A stretch of 49,703 nt of DNA from Reyranella massiliensis 521 (GTDB taxonomy: Bacteria; Pseudomonadota; Alphaproteobacteria; Reyranellales; Reyranellaceae). Shown piece by piece: positions 8,885 through 19,765 of the stretch. A model generated the notes under the pieces. It had not been told where the DNA came from, did no database searches, and was given only the letters and a program-made list of their open reading frames with translations. Position 1 is the stretch's first letter; the number at the start of each line of letters is the position of its first letter. The DNA is taken from NCBI GenBank assembly GCA_945860205.1, contig CAMARK010000028.1, positions 1-49,703 of the forward strand, read 5' to 3'. The position numbers were made by a program, and so were the translations under genes.

Positions 8885-9256
8885 TCAGTGCAGCGCGCGG
8901 TCGCGCGAGACGTAGAGGCCGCGCTTCAGTTCCTTGAAGAAATGCGGCACCTGCGGATGCGACACCGGTTTGCCGGTCTCGTCGGGCAGCAGGTTCTGTT
9001 CCGAGACGTAGGCGACATAGGTCGTCTGCGCGTTCTCGGCCAGCAGGTGATAGAACGGCTGATCGCGGCGCGGCCGGACTTCGGCGGGAATCGACGCCAA
9101 CCACTCCTCGGTATTGGCGAACACCGGATCGACGTCGAAGATGACGCCGCGGAACGGATAGATCCGGTGCTTCACTACCTGTCCGATGGCGAACTTCGCG
9201 ATGCGCGGCGCCGGCTCGACGATCGCCGGGACGGAAGCGTGATTGTCGATTTCCAT
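8885..9256 (-). CDS. hspQ: Heat shock protein HspQ (hemimethylated-DNA-binding YccV-like)
   Basis: A 123-aa protein matching HspQ across its length: AKFAIGQVVKHRIYPFRGVIFDVDPVF is followed by the PFYHLL segment and VAYVSEQNL, which correspond to the family's FGIGQ...VVxDIDP, PWYHV and TYLAE blocks. In enterobacteria HspQ is a small heat-shock protein that acts as a specificity enhancer for the Lon protease. Here it has an extra N-terminal segment of about 18 residues compared with E. coli (105 aa). It is divergent from the MBL-fold gene. A weak GAGG lies upstream of ATG 9256. Confidence 0.88.
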   Translation of the reverse strand: MEIDNHASVPAIVEPAPRIAKFAIGQVVKHRIYPFRGVIFDVDPVFANTEEWLASIPAEVRPRRDQPFYHLLAENAQTTYVAYVSEQNLLPDETGKPVSHPQVPHFFKELKRGLYVSRDRALH

Positions 9257-9382
9257 GACGTAAGTATTACCTCGAACAAGGCCGCAGGCAACGCGGTCCG
9301 GCCGGCGATTTCACCGGGCCCGTGCAACAATACGTGAGACGCCGGCTTTTGGATCGCCCTGCAAGCAGGGCCGGGGGCGGCC

Positions 9383-10297
9383 TTGGTTGACGCGAGCCAC
9401 CCGCCCGTGGACTCTGCGGCCGGTGAGGAAGGGGTATCTGAGTCCTTGGCCGATGGTCTGAAAGTCCGATTCTGGGGCGTGCGCGGCTCCATTTCCTGCT
9501 CGGGCGCCGAGTACACGCGCTATGGCGGCAATACCTCGTGCCTGGAAGTGACGGCCGGCGGCCGCCGGCTGATCTTCGACGCCGGCACGGGCATCCGGAC
9601 GCTCGGCCGCGAACTCGCCCGCCAGGCCCCGCTCGATATCGACATCTACTTCACGCACACCCATCTCGATCACATTTCAGGCCTCACCTTCTTCGAGCCG
9701 CTGTTCGAAAGGCGCAATTCGGTGCGCATGTGGGCCGGTCATCTCGAGGCGCCCTACACGCTGAAGAAGGTGGTCGGCCACCTGATGCAGGCGCCGCTCT
9801 ATCCGGTGTCGTTGGAGGTCTTCCAGGCGTCCGTCGCGTTCCAGGAATTCAAGAGCGGACAGACGCTGTCCTGCGGCGAGGCCGTGAGCATGCGCACGGC
9901 GCCGCTCAACCATCCCAACGGCGCCACCGGCTACCGCGTCGAACATGGCGGCAAGTCGATCTGCTACATCACCGACACCGAGCATCGCGAAGGCAAGCGC
10001 GACGAGACCATCGTCGAGCTCTGCCGCGGCGCCGACGTGATGATCTACGATTCGAGCTACACCGATGCCGAGTATCCGCGCTATCGCGGCTGGGGCCATT
10101 CGACCTGGCAGGAGGGCGCGCGACTGGCCGACGCGGCTGGCGTCGGCACCCTTGTCATCTTCCATCACGATCCCAGCCATGACGACGCCTTCATGGACGG
10201 CGTGGCGCGCGAGGCGGCCATCGCCCGGCCCGGCACCGTGCCGGGCGGCCTGCCGCGCGCGATCGTCGCCCACGAAGGGCTGACGCTCACACCGTGA
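9383..10297 (+). CDS. MBL-fold metallo-hydrolase
   Basis: A 304-aa (as called) metallo-beta-lactamase-fold enzyme. The metal motif HTHLDH is at about residues 92-97. Later ligand segments are MRTAPLNHPNGATGYR, CYITDTEHREG, IYDSSYTDAEY and HSTWQEGARLADAAGV. The body begins VRFWGVRGSISCSG, the hallmark of a family often found beside cNMP-binding domains or cyclases and annotated as phosphodiesterase-like hydrolases. The start is unsure: TTG 9383 gives an extra 24 residues, while GTG at 9404 or TTG at 9446 (after GAGGAAGGGG) would be closer to the family start. The adenylate cyclase two genes downstream makes a cyclic-nucleotide-related substrate conceivable, but that is inference. Confidence 0.85.
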   Translation: MVDASHPPVDSAAGEEGVSESLADGLKVRFWGVRGSISCSGAEYTRYGGNTSCLEVTAGGRRLIFDAGTGIRTLGRELARQAPLDIDIYFTHTHLDHISGLTFFEPLFERRNSVRMWAGHLEAPYTLKKVVGHLMQAPLYPVSLEVFQASVAFQEFKSGQTLSCGEAVSMRTAPLNHPNGATGYRVEHGGKSICYITDTEHREGKRDETIVELCRGADVMIYDSSYTDAEYPRYRGWGHSTWQEGARLADAAGVGTLVIFHHDPSHDDAFMDGVAREAAIARPGTVPGGLPRAIVAHEGLTLTP

Positions 10298-11130
10298 CCA
10301 GGCCACTCAGCTTGCGCGGACGCTGGCGGCGACTGGCGCTGGGGCTGCCGACCGTGCTGGGCCTCGCCCCGCGCGGCTGGTTCATCCCGCACCGCTATGC
10401 GCCGCTGCTGCCGCCGCCGGGCGCGCAGCCGCCCTACCCTGCGATCGAACAGCTGTTCGACCGGCACACCGCGACGTTCGCGGCCATGCTCGATGCCGTC
10501 GATGCCCATGCCGGCGGAATCGAGAGCCTGAAGAGCCTGCTCGGCCAATCCTGGTTCCCCTCGCTCGATGCCGCCGTGGCCTACGCCCTGGTGCGCGAGC
10601 GCAAGCCAAAGCGCATCGTCGAGGTCGGGTCGGGCCACTCGACCCGTATCCTGGCGCGGGCCGAATGCGGCGTCGGCGAGATACTCGCCATCGACCCCAT
10701 GCCGCGCACCGATATCGCCGGCCTGCCCGGCGTACGCATCGTGCCCTCGACCCTTCAGGCAGCCCCCGCCGATGTGTTCGACGGACTCGGGGCTGGCGAC
10801 GTGCTGTTCGTCGATTCCAGCCACATCCTGATGCCCGGCAGCGACGTCGACGTTCTGCTGAACCGCGTACTGCCGACTTTGCCCGCGCGCACTTTGGTTC
10901 ACATCCACGACATCTTCCTGCCCTTCGACTACCCGCCGGCCTGGGGCTGGCGTAACTACAATGAGCAGCAGGGCGTGCTGCCGCTGCTGGCATCCGGCGC
11001 CTATCTGCCGCTGTTCTCCAGCGTCTGGGCGACGCGGCGGATGAGCGAGCGGCTGGCCGCTTCGGTGGTGGCGCGGCTGCCGCAGCCGGCCGACGCGATG
11101 GCAACGAGTCTCTGGCTGGAGAAGGTCTGA
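10294..11130 (+). CDS. Class I SAM-dependent methyltransferase (Methyltransf_24-like)
   Basis: A 278-aa protein. Motif I is IVEVGSGHSTRILA (around residue 110), strand 2 ends AIDPMP, and DVLFVDSSHILMPGSDV plus LVHIHDIFLPFDYP match the Methyltransf_24 group, often linked to cell-surface sugar or cephalosporin-hydroxylase-like modification. The substrate is unknown. The N-terminal basic-hydrophobic stretch (RWRRLALGLPTVLGLAP) is not a classic signal peptide. The GTG start at 10294 overlaps the MBL gene stop by 4 bp and the stop overlaps the cyclase start by 1 bp, so the three are very likely one operon. Confidence 0.82.
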   Translation: MTRPLSLRGRWRRLALGLPTVLGLAPRGWFIPHRYAPLLPPPGAQPPYPAIEQLFDRHTATFAAMLDAVDAHAGGIESLKSLLGQSWFPSLDAAVAYALVRERKPKRIVEVGSGHSTRILARAECGVGEILAIDPMPRTDIAGLPGVRIVPSTLQAAPADVFDGLGAGDVLFVDSSHILMPGSDVDVLLNRVLPTLPARTLVHIHDIFLPFDYPPAWGWRNYNEQQGVLPLLASGAYLPLFSSVWATRRMSERLAASVVARLPQPADAMATSLWLEKV

Positions 11131-12482
11131 TGTTCGCCCGCCTCGGCGGCTGGTTGTTCGACCGCGGCGGGCCGGAAAACCTTCCCGAGCGCGTGCGCGA
11201 CGCCATCCGGCGCCAGCAGGAACAGAGCGAGATCCTGATCGGCTGGATCCAGCTCATCATCGTGACCCTGCTCATCGGCGTCTACGAAGGCACCAGCATG
11301 GCAGAAGGCCTGGTGCAGGACGACTACTCGATCGAGCGGGAAGTCCTGCTGATCTACGGCGCGATCTGCATTGTCCGATTGGCGCTCGCCTACATGCGCC
11401 TGCTGCCGACCTGGCTGATCTACCTCTCCGTCGTGATCGACATGGCGCTGCTGATGGCGCTGATTTTCAGCTTCCATCTGAAATATGCCCAGAACGCCGC
11501 CTTCTATCTGAAGGTGCCGACGCTTCTGTATGTGTTCCTGTTCATCGGGCTGCGCGCGTTGCGCTTCGAGGCGCGCCTCGTGATGTTCAGCGGGGTCTGC
11601 GCCGCCGCCGGCTGGGCCTGGCTCACCTATTATGTCAGCACGGGGCGCGGCGGACCGCCCAACCGGACGCATAATTTCATAGAGTATATGAACTCCAACG
11701 CCCTGCTGATCGGTGCCGAGGTCGACAAGATCATCGCCATCCTGCTCACCACCGTCGTGCTGGCGCTGGCCATCTCGCGGGCCCGCCATCTGCTGGTGCG
11801 CTCGGTCAGTGAAGGCGCCGCGGCACGCGACCTGTCGCGCTTCTTCGACCCCGGCGTCGCCGCCCGCATCCGCACGGCCCAGATGTCGATCAAGGCCGGC
11901 GAAGGCGAGTTGCGCGATGTCGCCATCCTGAGCGTCGATCTGCGCGGCTTTACCCGGCTCTCGACGGAGCTGGCGCCGGGCGAGGTGATGAAGGTCCTGC
12001 AGGACTACCAGGGCCGGGTCTGTCCGCTGATCACGAGCAATGGCGGTGGCATCGACAAGTTCCTGGGCGACGGCATCCTGGCCTCGTTCGGCGCGGTGGC
12101 GGCCTCGCCGACGGCCGCTGCCGACGCCCTGCGCGCCGCCGATGCGGTGATCGAGGCGGCGGACCGCTGGATCGCCGAGCGCCAGGCGGCAGGCCTGCCG
12201 CCGCTGGCACTGGGACTGGCGGTATCGTCCGGCCGCGTCGTCTTCGGCGCCGTCGGCGACGGCGAGCGGCTGGAGTTCACCGTGATCGGCGACGCGGTCA
12301 ATTTCGCGGCGAAACTGGAGAAGCACAACAAGGACGAAAAGACCCGGGCCGTCACCGACGACGCGACCTATGCCCTGGCCGAGCGGCAGGGGTATCGCCC
12401 GCCCGCGGCGCGCGAACGGCGAAGCGGCCGGCGGGTTGGCGGCGTCGCGGATTTGGTCGATATTGTGGTCCTGGCGAAGTAA
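11130..12482 (+). CDS. Membrane-bound class III adenylate/guanylate cyclase
   Basis: A 450-aa protein. The N-terminal half has about six predicted transmembrane helices between residues 35 and 216. A short linker and a class III catalytic domain follow from about residue 262. Metal-binding aspartates are Asp270 (ILSVDLRGFTRLS) and Asp314 (IDKFLGDGILASFG). FTVIGDAVNFAAKLE provides the D-x-x-x-N transition-state motif. It should make cAMP (or cGMP) from a membrane signal. It is the last gene of the MBL-methyltransferase-cyclase run. Substrate choice between ATP and GTP is not certain; the motif positions fit bacterial adenylate cyclases. Confidence 0.9.
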   Translation: MFARLGGWLFDRGGPENLPERVRDAIRRQQEQSEILIGWIQLIIVTLLIGVYEGTSMAEGLVQDDYSIEREVLLIYGAICIVRLALAYMRLLPTWLIYLSVVIDMALLMALIFSFHLKYAQNAAFYLKVPTLLYVFLFIGLRALRFEARLVMFSGVCAAAGWAWLTYYVSTGRGGPPNRTHNFIEYMNSNALLIGAEVDKIIAILLTTVVLALAISRARHLLVRSVSEGAAARDLSRFFDPGVAARIRTAQMSIKAGEGELRDVAILSVDLRGFTRLSTELAPGEVMKVLQDYQGRVCPLITSNGGGIDKFLGDGILASFGAVAASPTAAADALRAADAVIEAADRWIAERQAAGLPPLALGLAVSSGRVVFGAVGDGERLEFTVIGDAVNFAAKLEKHNKDEKTRAVTDDATYALAERQGYRPPAARERRSGRRVGGVADLVDIVVLAK

Positions 12483-12571
12483 AATCGGGTCATTCCGGTT
12501 GCCTTGCCCTTTCCGCATTCGGAGCCTATGTAATTTGAAGCGAGCTAGAGACGAGTTGGCGGAGCGCCATC

Positions 12572-13297
12572 GTGGGTAATAACTACGACATCATTCTCAT
12601 CGGACTGGTCGCGGTCTTCCTGATCCTGCGGCTGCGATCTGTCCTCGGCAAACGCACGGGCAACGAGCGCCCGCCGGCGCGTGACCCGTTGTCACCGCCG
12701 CCTCAGGCGCCGCGCTCCGGAGATGCTCCGGCCGGCGCCTCCGGACGCCCGGACAATGTCGTTCCATTGCCGACCGCCGGCAATCCGCCGCGTCCATCTT
12801 TGGCGGCTACCGGACCGGGTGGAATTCGCGCCACGGTGATGCCGACCGCTGCCGCCGCGGTCGCCGCGGTCGGTGCCGCCGATCCCAGCTTCGATCCGAT
12901 GGGATTCTGCGGCGGCGCCCGCGCCGCCTTCACCGCGATCGTCGAGGCCTTCGCCAAGGACGATGTCGCAACGCTCCGTCCGCTGCTCGACGGCCCGACC
13001 TTCGCCAGCTTCGAAGCGGCGATCCGCGCCCGCGGCGAGCGCGGCGAGAAAGCCGAGACCACGTTGATCGGTTTCGAGGCCTCCGACATCGCCGCCGCCG
13101 AGCTGCAGGGCACCCAGGCGTCGGTCACCGTGCGTTTCGTCAGCGAGCAGATCAACGTGGTGCGCAACGCCGATGGCCAGATTGCCGACGGCAACCCGAA
13201 TGAAGTGCAGAAGGTTGTCGATCTCTGGACATTCCGCCGCGATACCAAGTCCAGCGATCCCAACTGGCTGCTGACAAAGACTGAAAGCGAAGGCTAG
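12572..13297 (+). CDS. Tim44/TimA-family membrane-anchored adaptor
   Basis: A 241-aa protein. One N-terminal transmembrane helix (YDIILIGLVAVFLILRLRSVLG) is followed by a Pro- and Ala-rich linker (about residues 30-105) and a C-terminal Tim44-like domain starting FDPMGFCGGARAAFTAIVEAFAKDD. FASFEAAI and the VTVRFVSEQINVVRNADG strand fit the family (PF04280). Alphaproteobacterial TimA proteins resemble mitochondrial Tim44 and act at the inner membrane; their exact role is unsettled. The start is GTG 12572. mltA follows after 13 bp, a neighbour pairing common in Alphaproteobacteria. Confidence 0.87.
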   Translation: MGNNYDIILIGLVAVFLILRLRSVLGKRTGNERPPARDPLSPPPQAPRSGDAPAGASGRPDNVVPLPTAGNPPRPSLAATGPGGIRATVMPTAAAAVAAVGAADPSFDPMGFCGGARAAFTAIVEAFAKDDVATLRPLLDGPTFASFEAAIRARGERGEKAETTLIGFEASDIAAAELQGTQASVTVRFVSEQINVVRNADGQIADGNPNEVQKVVDLWTFRRDTKSSDPNWLLTKTESEG

Positions 13298-13310
13298 GGA
13301 GGCTTTCCGA

Positions 13311-14414
13311 ATGCGCTGGGCTCTCCTGTCCGGTGGCGCGGTATGGCTCGCCGTCGCCGGTCTTCTCTCTGCATGCGCCGGTGACGGGACGGCCACGCCC
13401 GAGAAGCGGGTGGCCCTGGCGCCGATCTCGTTCAACGAGGTGGCCGGCTGGGCCGACGAAAAGCACAGCGAAGCGCTCGCCACCTTCCGCCGCTCCTGCC
13501 CCAAGCTGACGACCGGACCGGAAACCAGGATCGCCACCGATGGCGGCGAAAGGACGATCACCCCGGCCGAATGGAAGCGCATCTGCGATGCCGGGGCCGC
13601 GATCAAGGCCGGCGACAACCGGGCGGCCCGCGCTTTCTTCGAGGGGAATTTCAGGCCGCTGGTGGTCCAGACGGCGGGCAAGTTCACCGGCTATTTCGAG
13701 CCCGACATGCGTGGCAGCAAGGCGCCGTCCCGCCTGTTCACGGTGCCGGTCTACCGCCGCCCGCCGGATCTCACCGACAAGCCCTACTACACCCGCGCCG
13801 AAATCGAGCAGGGCGTGCTGAAGGGCAAGGGCCTGGAGATCGCCTACGTCCAGGATCCCGTCGGCCTGTTCGAGGTCCAGGTCCAGGGCAGCGGCAAGAT
13901 CCAGCTCGCCGAAGGCGGCACGATGACCCTCGGCTTCGACGGCTCCAACAACCGTCCCTACACGGCCATCGGCAACGTGCTGGTCGAGATGGGCGTGATG
14001 AAGAAGGACGACGTCACCTGGCCGGCGATCCGCGACTGGCTGAAGCGCAACCCGCAGCAGGCGCGCGACGTGATGCGCAAGAACGAACGCTACATCTTCT
14101 TCAGGGATACCAAGAGCCAGACGGCCGCCGGCGCCGAGGGCGTGCCCCTCACCGCACAGCGCAGCCTCGCGGTCGATACCACCCTGACGCCCTTCGGGAC
14201 GCCGGTCTGGATCGACACCGTGCGGCCCGTGGCACGCAAACCGGGCGCCACCGAGCCCTATCGCCGCCTGATGATCGCCCAGGACGCCGGCGCTGCCATC
14301 AAGGGGCCGGCCCGCGGCGACGTATTCTTCGGCAGCGGCCCGCAGGCTGCCGACTGGGCCGGCCGCATGAACAGCGCCGGCCGAGCCATCGTGTTGGTGC
14401 CCAACAAGAGCTGA
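13311..14414 (+). CDS. mltA: Membrane-bound lytic murein transglycosylase A (MltA)
   Basis: A 367-aa lipoprotein. The signal peptide ends in a lipobox, LLSAC, with Cys22 as the lipidation site. The MltA domain contains GKFTGYFEPDMRGSK, YYTRAEIEQG, VQVQGSGKIQL and GFDGSNNRPYTAIG. The C-terminal 3D domain has MIAQDAGAAIKGPARGDVFFGSG with the expected aspartates. It cleaves peptidoglycan glycan strands, forming 1,6-anhydromuropeptides, in the periplasm. It follows the Tim44-like gene by 13 bp, and its stop is 16 bp from the convergent secreted unknown. Confidence 0.95.
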   Translation: MRWALLSGGAVWLAVAGLLSACAGDGTATPEKRVALAPISFNEVAGWADEKHSEALATFRRSCPKLTTGPETRIATDGGERTITPAEWKRICDAGAAIKAGDNRAARAFFEGNFRPLVVQTAGKFTGYFEPDMRGSKAPSRLFTVPVYRRPPDLTDKPYYTRAEIEQGVLKGKGLEIAYVQDPVGLFEVQVQGSGKIQLAEGGTMTLGFDGSNNRPYTAIGNVLVEMGVMKKDDVTWPAIRDWLKRNPQQARDVMRKNERYIFFRDTKSQTAAGAEGVPLTAQRSLAVDTTLTPFGTPVWIDTVRPVARKPGATEPYRRLMIAQDAGAAIKGPARGDVFFGSGPQAADWAGRMNSAGRAIVLVPNKS

Positions 14415-14430
14415 TCGCCTACCTTCCGCG

Positions 14431-15180
14431 TCAACGCGCGATCGGCGGCTCACGATCGGTCGGGATGCCGGCCACATAGCGATAGAGCGCAGCCGCCCGA
14501 TTGACGTAGGACGCCTCGCTGCCAAGCACCAGCGAGTTCGCGCCCTGGCCAGCGCGGACGATCTGGTAGTAGCTCCACATGCCGGAACCGCGCTTGTCGA
14601 GGAACGTCACCGACTGCAGCGCGCCGGGCTCGAATGCCGTTACCAGTGCCGCGCGTATCGGCGTCACATTCTCGGACGCCAGCACCACGCGTTCGGGCGT
14701 GCGCTCCAGGATTTTGAGGCGATAGACGGTGCGCCCAGTGCGACCATTCTCGAAGTAGTCGAATGAGCTGCCAGGTACGAGATCCGAGGCCTTCAGATCA
14801 GGGCCTGCGTCCGACACGAGATTCTGCCAGCTTTGCTTGCTCGTCGACCAGTAAAAGATCGACTTGTAAGCGGAGAAGGCGCCGAACCGGGCCAGAAGAT
14901 CGTCGACGGTCCCGCCAAAACGGAAATCGCCGGCCAGGCCAACGGCGAGCCGGGTGCCTTCCGAGGTCCAGTTCAGGCAGGTAGGCGGCTTCCAACCGGC
15001 TTTGCGAAGCGCTTGCTCGCTCCACACCGCGGTGGCCGGTGGCCGGTCACTCGCCGCGGAGGCGGGCTGGGAAGGGCCGCCACAAGGTGGCTTGAGGGGC
15101 GGCTGCAGGGGCGGGCCTTCGGCCCGTGCCGCATGCGGCGCCACAAGAAGCAACAGTAGGACGGGCAGGAGGCGCGGCAT
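14431..15180 (-). CDS. Secreted protein of unknown function
   Basis: A 249-aa protein that I do not recognise. MPRLLPVLLLLLVAPHAARAEG is a signal peptide (cleavage near Ala20-Glu21). A Pro-rich segment follows, and then a domain with two early cysteines (PPCGG, PTCLNW) and an alternating hydrophobic pattern suggesting beta strands, for example SFDYFENGRTGRTVYRLKILER and MWSYYQIVRAG. The reading frame is well supported: high-GC codon use and no competing frame. ATG 15180 is preferred over TTG 15189. The katG terminator hairpin lies immediately upstream, so its promoter must be close to or within that region. It is probably periplasmic or envelope-associated. Confidence 0.75.
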   Translation of the reverse strand: MPRLLPVLLLLLVAPHAARAEGPPLQPPLKPPCGGPSQPASAASDRPPATAVWSEQALRKAGWKPPTCLNWTSEGTRLAVGLAGDFRFGGTVDDLLARFGAFSAYKSIFYWSTSKQSWQNLVSDAGPDLKASDLVPGSSFDYFENGRTGRTVYRLKILERTPERVVLASENVTPIRAALVTAFEPGALQSVTFLDKRGSGMWSYYQIVRAGQGANSLVLGSEASYVNRAAALYRYVAGIPTDREPPIAR

Positions 15181-15192
15181 GACCGACAACGA

Positions 15193-15221
15193 AACGGCCG
15201 GGCACTGGTTGCCCGGCCGTT
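15193..15221 (-). terminator. Probable katG rho-independent terminator
   Basis: AACGGCCGGGCA (15193-15204) and TGCCCGGCCGTT (15210-15221) are perfect 12-bp inverted arms around a 5-base loop. Read on the minus strand it starts 20 bp after the katG stop and runs into TTTCGTT. It also lies just upstream of the next minus-strand gene, so it should insulate that gene from katG transcription. Confidence 0.75.
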
Positions 15222-15241
15222 CGTCATTGCGCAGTCACCTA

Positions 15242-17449
<2,208 letters not shown>

Positions 17450-17484
17450 TCATCTCCACTCGTGATCGTCGATTTTATAACAGA

Positions 17485-17499
17485 TTATAATCATTCTAA
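17485..17499. promoter_or_regulatory. PerR/Fur-family-like operator between katG and lutA
   Basis: TTATAATCATTCTAA is a 7-1-7 inverted repeat that differs from the Bacillus PerR box TTATAATNATTATAA at one defined position. It sits 39 bp upstream of katG in an AT-rich island within a high-GC genome, overlapping the region where the katG promoter should be. A Fur, Irr or PerR-type regulator is likely; which one is not determined. Confidence 0.55.
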
Positions 17500-17546
17500 A
17501 CAAGGGGTCGTTGCGCCCTATTTTCGCGGCTGCCATCTTGGCCGCC

Positions 17547-18347
17547 GTGTCACAGTCACCGTCCGGTACATCCCCCCGCCCGCGCCGCGTCGCGCTTTTC
17601 GTCACCTGCCTCGTCGATCTGTTCCGGCCCTCGATAGGCTTCGCCGCCGTCAAACTGCTCGAGGACGCGGGCTGCACGGTCGAGGTGCCGCCGTTGCAGG
17701 TCTGCTGCGGCCAGCCGGCCTACAACAGCGGCGACCGGCAAACAACGCGGGCGATCGCGGTCCAGGTCATCAATGCCTTCGACGGCTACGACGCCGTTGT
17801 GGCGCCCTCCGGTTCCTGCGGCGGCATGTTGAGCCATCACTATCCCGGCCTGTTCGACGACGATCCGGCGATGAAAGCCCGGGCCGAGAACCTGGCCGGG
17901 CGCAGTTACGAGTTGATGGCATTCCTGGTCGACGTGCTGGGGGTCGAGACGGTCACGGCGCGCTATGATGGCGCCGTCACCTACCACGATGCCTGTTCCG
18001 GACTGCGGGAGCTGGGCGTCAAGCAGCAACCCCGCCGCCTGCTCGCCGCCGTAAAAGGCCTCTCGGTCCGCGAGATGAAGACCCCCGAGGTGTGCTGCGG
18101 CTTTGGCGGCACTTTCTGCGTGAAATATCCTGAAATATCGAATGCCATGGTTGGTGAAAAATCAGCCGATATCGCTGGGTCGGGCGCCGACACGCTGCTG
18201 GCCGGCGACCTCGGCTGCCTGATGAACATGGCGGGCAAGTTGCAGCGCGAAGGAAGCCAGGTGCGCGTCCGCCATGTCGCCGAAGTGCTGGCCGGCATGG
18301 GCGACCTTCCCGCCATCGGCGAACCAGAACGCGGCGGGCCCGGCTGA
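17547..18347 (+). CDS. lutA: Lactate utilization protein A (LutA, CCG-domain)
   Basis: A 266-aa protein with two cysteine-rich CCG domains. The first has LQVCCGQPAYNSGD and PSGSCGGMLSHHY. The second has YHDACSGLRELG, EVCCGFGGTFCVKYP and LAGDLGCLMNM. In LutABC-type L-lactate oxidation this subunit resembles the heterodisulfide-reductase-type iron-sulfur subunit and works with LutB and LutC. The start is uncertain: GTG 17547 gives MSQSPSG, while TTG 17511 is preceded by AAGGGG; the domain itself starts near 17580. The stop overlaps the lutB start (TGATG). It is divergent from katG across the PerR-like box. Confidence 0.88.
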   Translation: MSQSPSGTSPRPRRVALFVTCLVDLFRPSIGFAAVKLLEDAGCTVEVPPLQVCCGQPAYNSGDRQTTRAIAVQVINAFDGYDAVVAPSGSCGGMLSHHYPGLFDDDPAMKARAENLAGRSYELMAFLVDVLGVETVTARYDGAVTYHDACSGLRELGVKQQPRRLLAAVKGLSVREMKTPEVCCGFGGTFCVKYPEISNAMVGEKSADIAGSGADTLLAGDLGCLMNMAGKLQREGSQVRVRHVAEVLAGMGDLPAIGEPERGGPG

Positions 18348-19765
18348 TGGAATCCACCGCCCGCGACTTCAACAACAACGTCGACCATGCGCTGGCCGAC
18401 CCCAACCTGCAGGACTCACTCAGCAAACTGAAGGTCGGCTTCTCCGAACGCCGCCGTCAGGCCGCCGAGCGCCTGCCCGAGTTCGAGGCGCTGCGCGATC
18501 GCGCCCGCGACATCAAGAACCACGCCCTGGCCAACCTCGATTTCTACCTGGAAGAGTTCGAACGCAAGGTGCTGGCACTGGGCGGCCACGTCCATTGGGC
18601 GCCGACCGCCGCCGATGCGCGGCGCATCATCGGCGAGCTGTGCCAGAGCATGGGCGCCCGGACGGTGGCCAAGTCGAAGTCGATGGTGGCCGAGGAGATC
18701 GCGCTCAACGAGCACCTCGAAGCGATCGGCATCGCACCGATCGAGACCGACCTCGGCGAATACATCATCCAGCTCCGCCGCGAACCGCCCAGCCACATCA
18801 TCGCGCCGGCGGTCCACCTCACCAAGGACCAGGTGGCCGATACCTTCCTCGAGCACCACGCCAAGCTCGGCTTCACCAAGCGCCTGACCGAGCGCAACGA
18901 CCTCGTCGCCGAAGCGCGCTATGTGTTGCGCCAGAAGTTCCTCGACGCCGACGTCGGCCTCACCGGCGCCAACTTCCTGGTCGCCGAGACCGGCTCGTCC
19001 ATGCTCATCACCAACGAGGGCAATGCCGATCTCTCCAACACGCTGCCCCGCATGCACATCGTGCTGGCCAGCATCGAGAAGGTGATCCCGACGCTCGAGG
19101 ATGCCGCCGTCCTGCTGCGCGTGCTGGCGCGCTCGGCAACCGGCCAGGAATCCTCGGCCTACACCACGTTCAACACCGGCCCCAGGCGCGCCGGCGATCT
19201 CGACGGGCCGGAGCACTATCACGTCGTCATCCTCGACAACGGCCGCTCTTCCGTGCTCGGCACCGAGATGCAGGACATCCTGCGCTGCATCCGCTGCGGC
19301 GCCTGCATGAACCATTGCCCGGTCTATGGCGCGATCGGCGGTCACGCCTACGGCTGGGTCTATCCCGGCCCACTGGGCGCGGTTTTGACGCCGCAGCTGA
19401 TCGGCGTCGAGGAGGCCGGCAACCTGCCCAATGCCTCGACCTTCTGCGGCCGCTGCGAGAGCGTCTGTCCGGTGCGCATCCCGCTGCCCAAGCTGATGCG
19501 GCACTGGCGCGAGCGCGAGTTCGAGCGGCACCTGACACCCGGGGCGGTGCGCCACGGCCTGGCGCTGTGGAGCTTCGTCGCCCGCCGGCCGGCTCTTTAT
19601 CGACGCCTCACGGCGCTCGCCAATCGCGTGCTGGCGCTGTTTGGACGCAGCCGCGGCCGCTATCGCGCGATGCCTCTGGCCGGTGGCTGGACACGCTTCC
19701 GCGACCTGCCCGCCCCACCGGCGGGCGGTACGTTCCATGCACAATGGAAAAAGAGGCGGGTATGA
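18347..19765 (+). CDS. lutB: Lactate utilization iron-sulfur protein LutB
   Basis: A 472-aa protein. The N-terminal LUD domain includes SKSMVAEEIALNEHLEAIG, TGANFLVAETGS and TNEGNADLSNTLP. Two ferredoxin-type clusters follow: CIRCGACMNHCPVYG and CGRCESVCPVRIPLP. The C-terminal region ends with a short basic tail. LutB is the central subunit of the LutABC complex that oxidises L-lactate to pyruvate. The start overlaps lutA and the stop overlaps the lutC start by ATGA, so the three should be made in fixed ratio. Confidence 0.94.
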   Translation: MESTARDFNNNVDHALADPNLQDSLSKLKVGFSERRRQAAERLPEFEALRDRARDIKNHALANLDFYLEEFERKVLALGGHVHWAPTAADARRIIGELCQSMGARTVAKSKSMVAEEIALNEHLEAIGIAPIETDLGEYIIQLRREPPSHIIAPAVHLTKDQVADTFLEHHAKLGFTKRLTERNDLVAEARYVLRQKFLDADVGLTGANFLVAETGSSMLITNEGNADLSNTLPRMHIVLASIEKVIPTLEDAAVLLRVLARSATGQESSAYTTFNTGPRRAGDLDGPEHYHVVILDNGRSSVLGTEMQDILRCIRCGACMNHCPVYGAIGGHAYGWVYPGPLGAVLTPQLIGVEEAGNLPNASTFCGRCESVCPVRIPLPKLMRHWREREFERHLTPGAVRHGLALWSFVARRPALYRRLTALANRVLALFGRSRGRYRAMPLAGGWTRFRDLPAPPAGGTFHAQWKKRRV

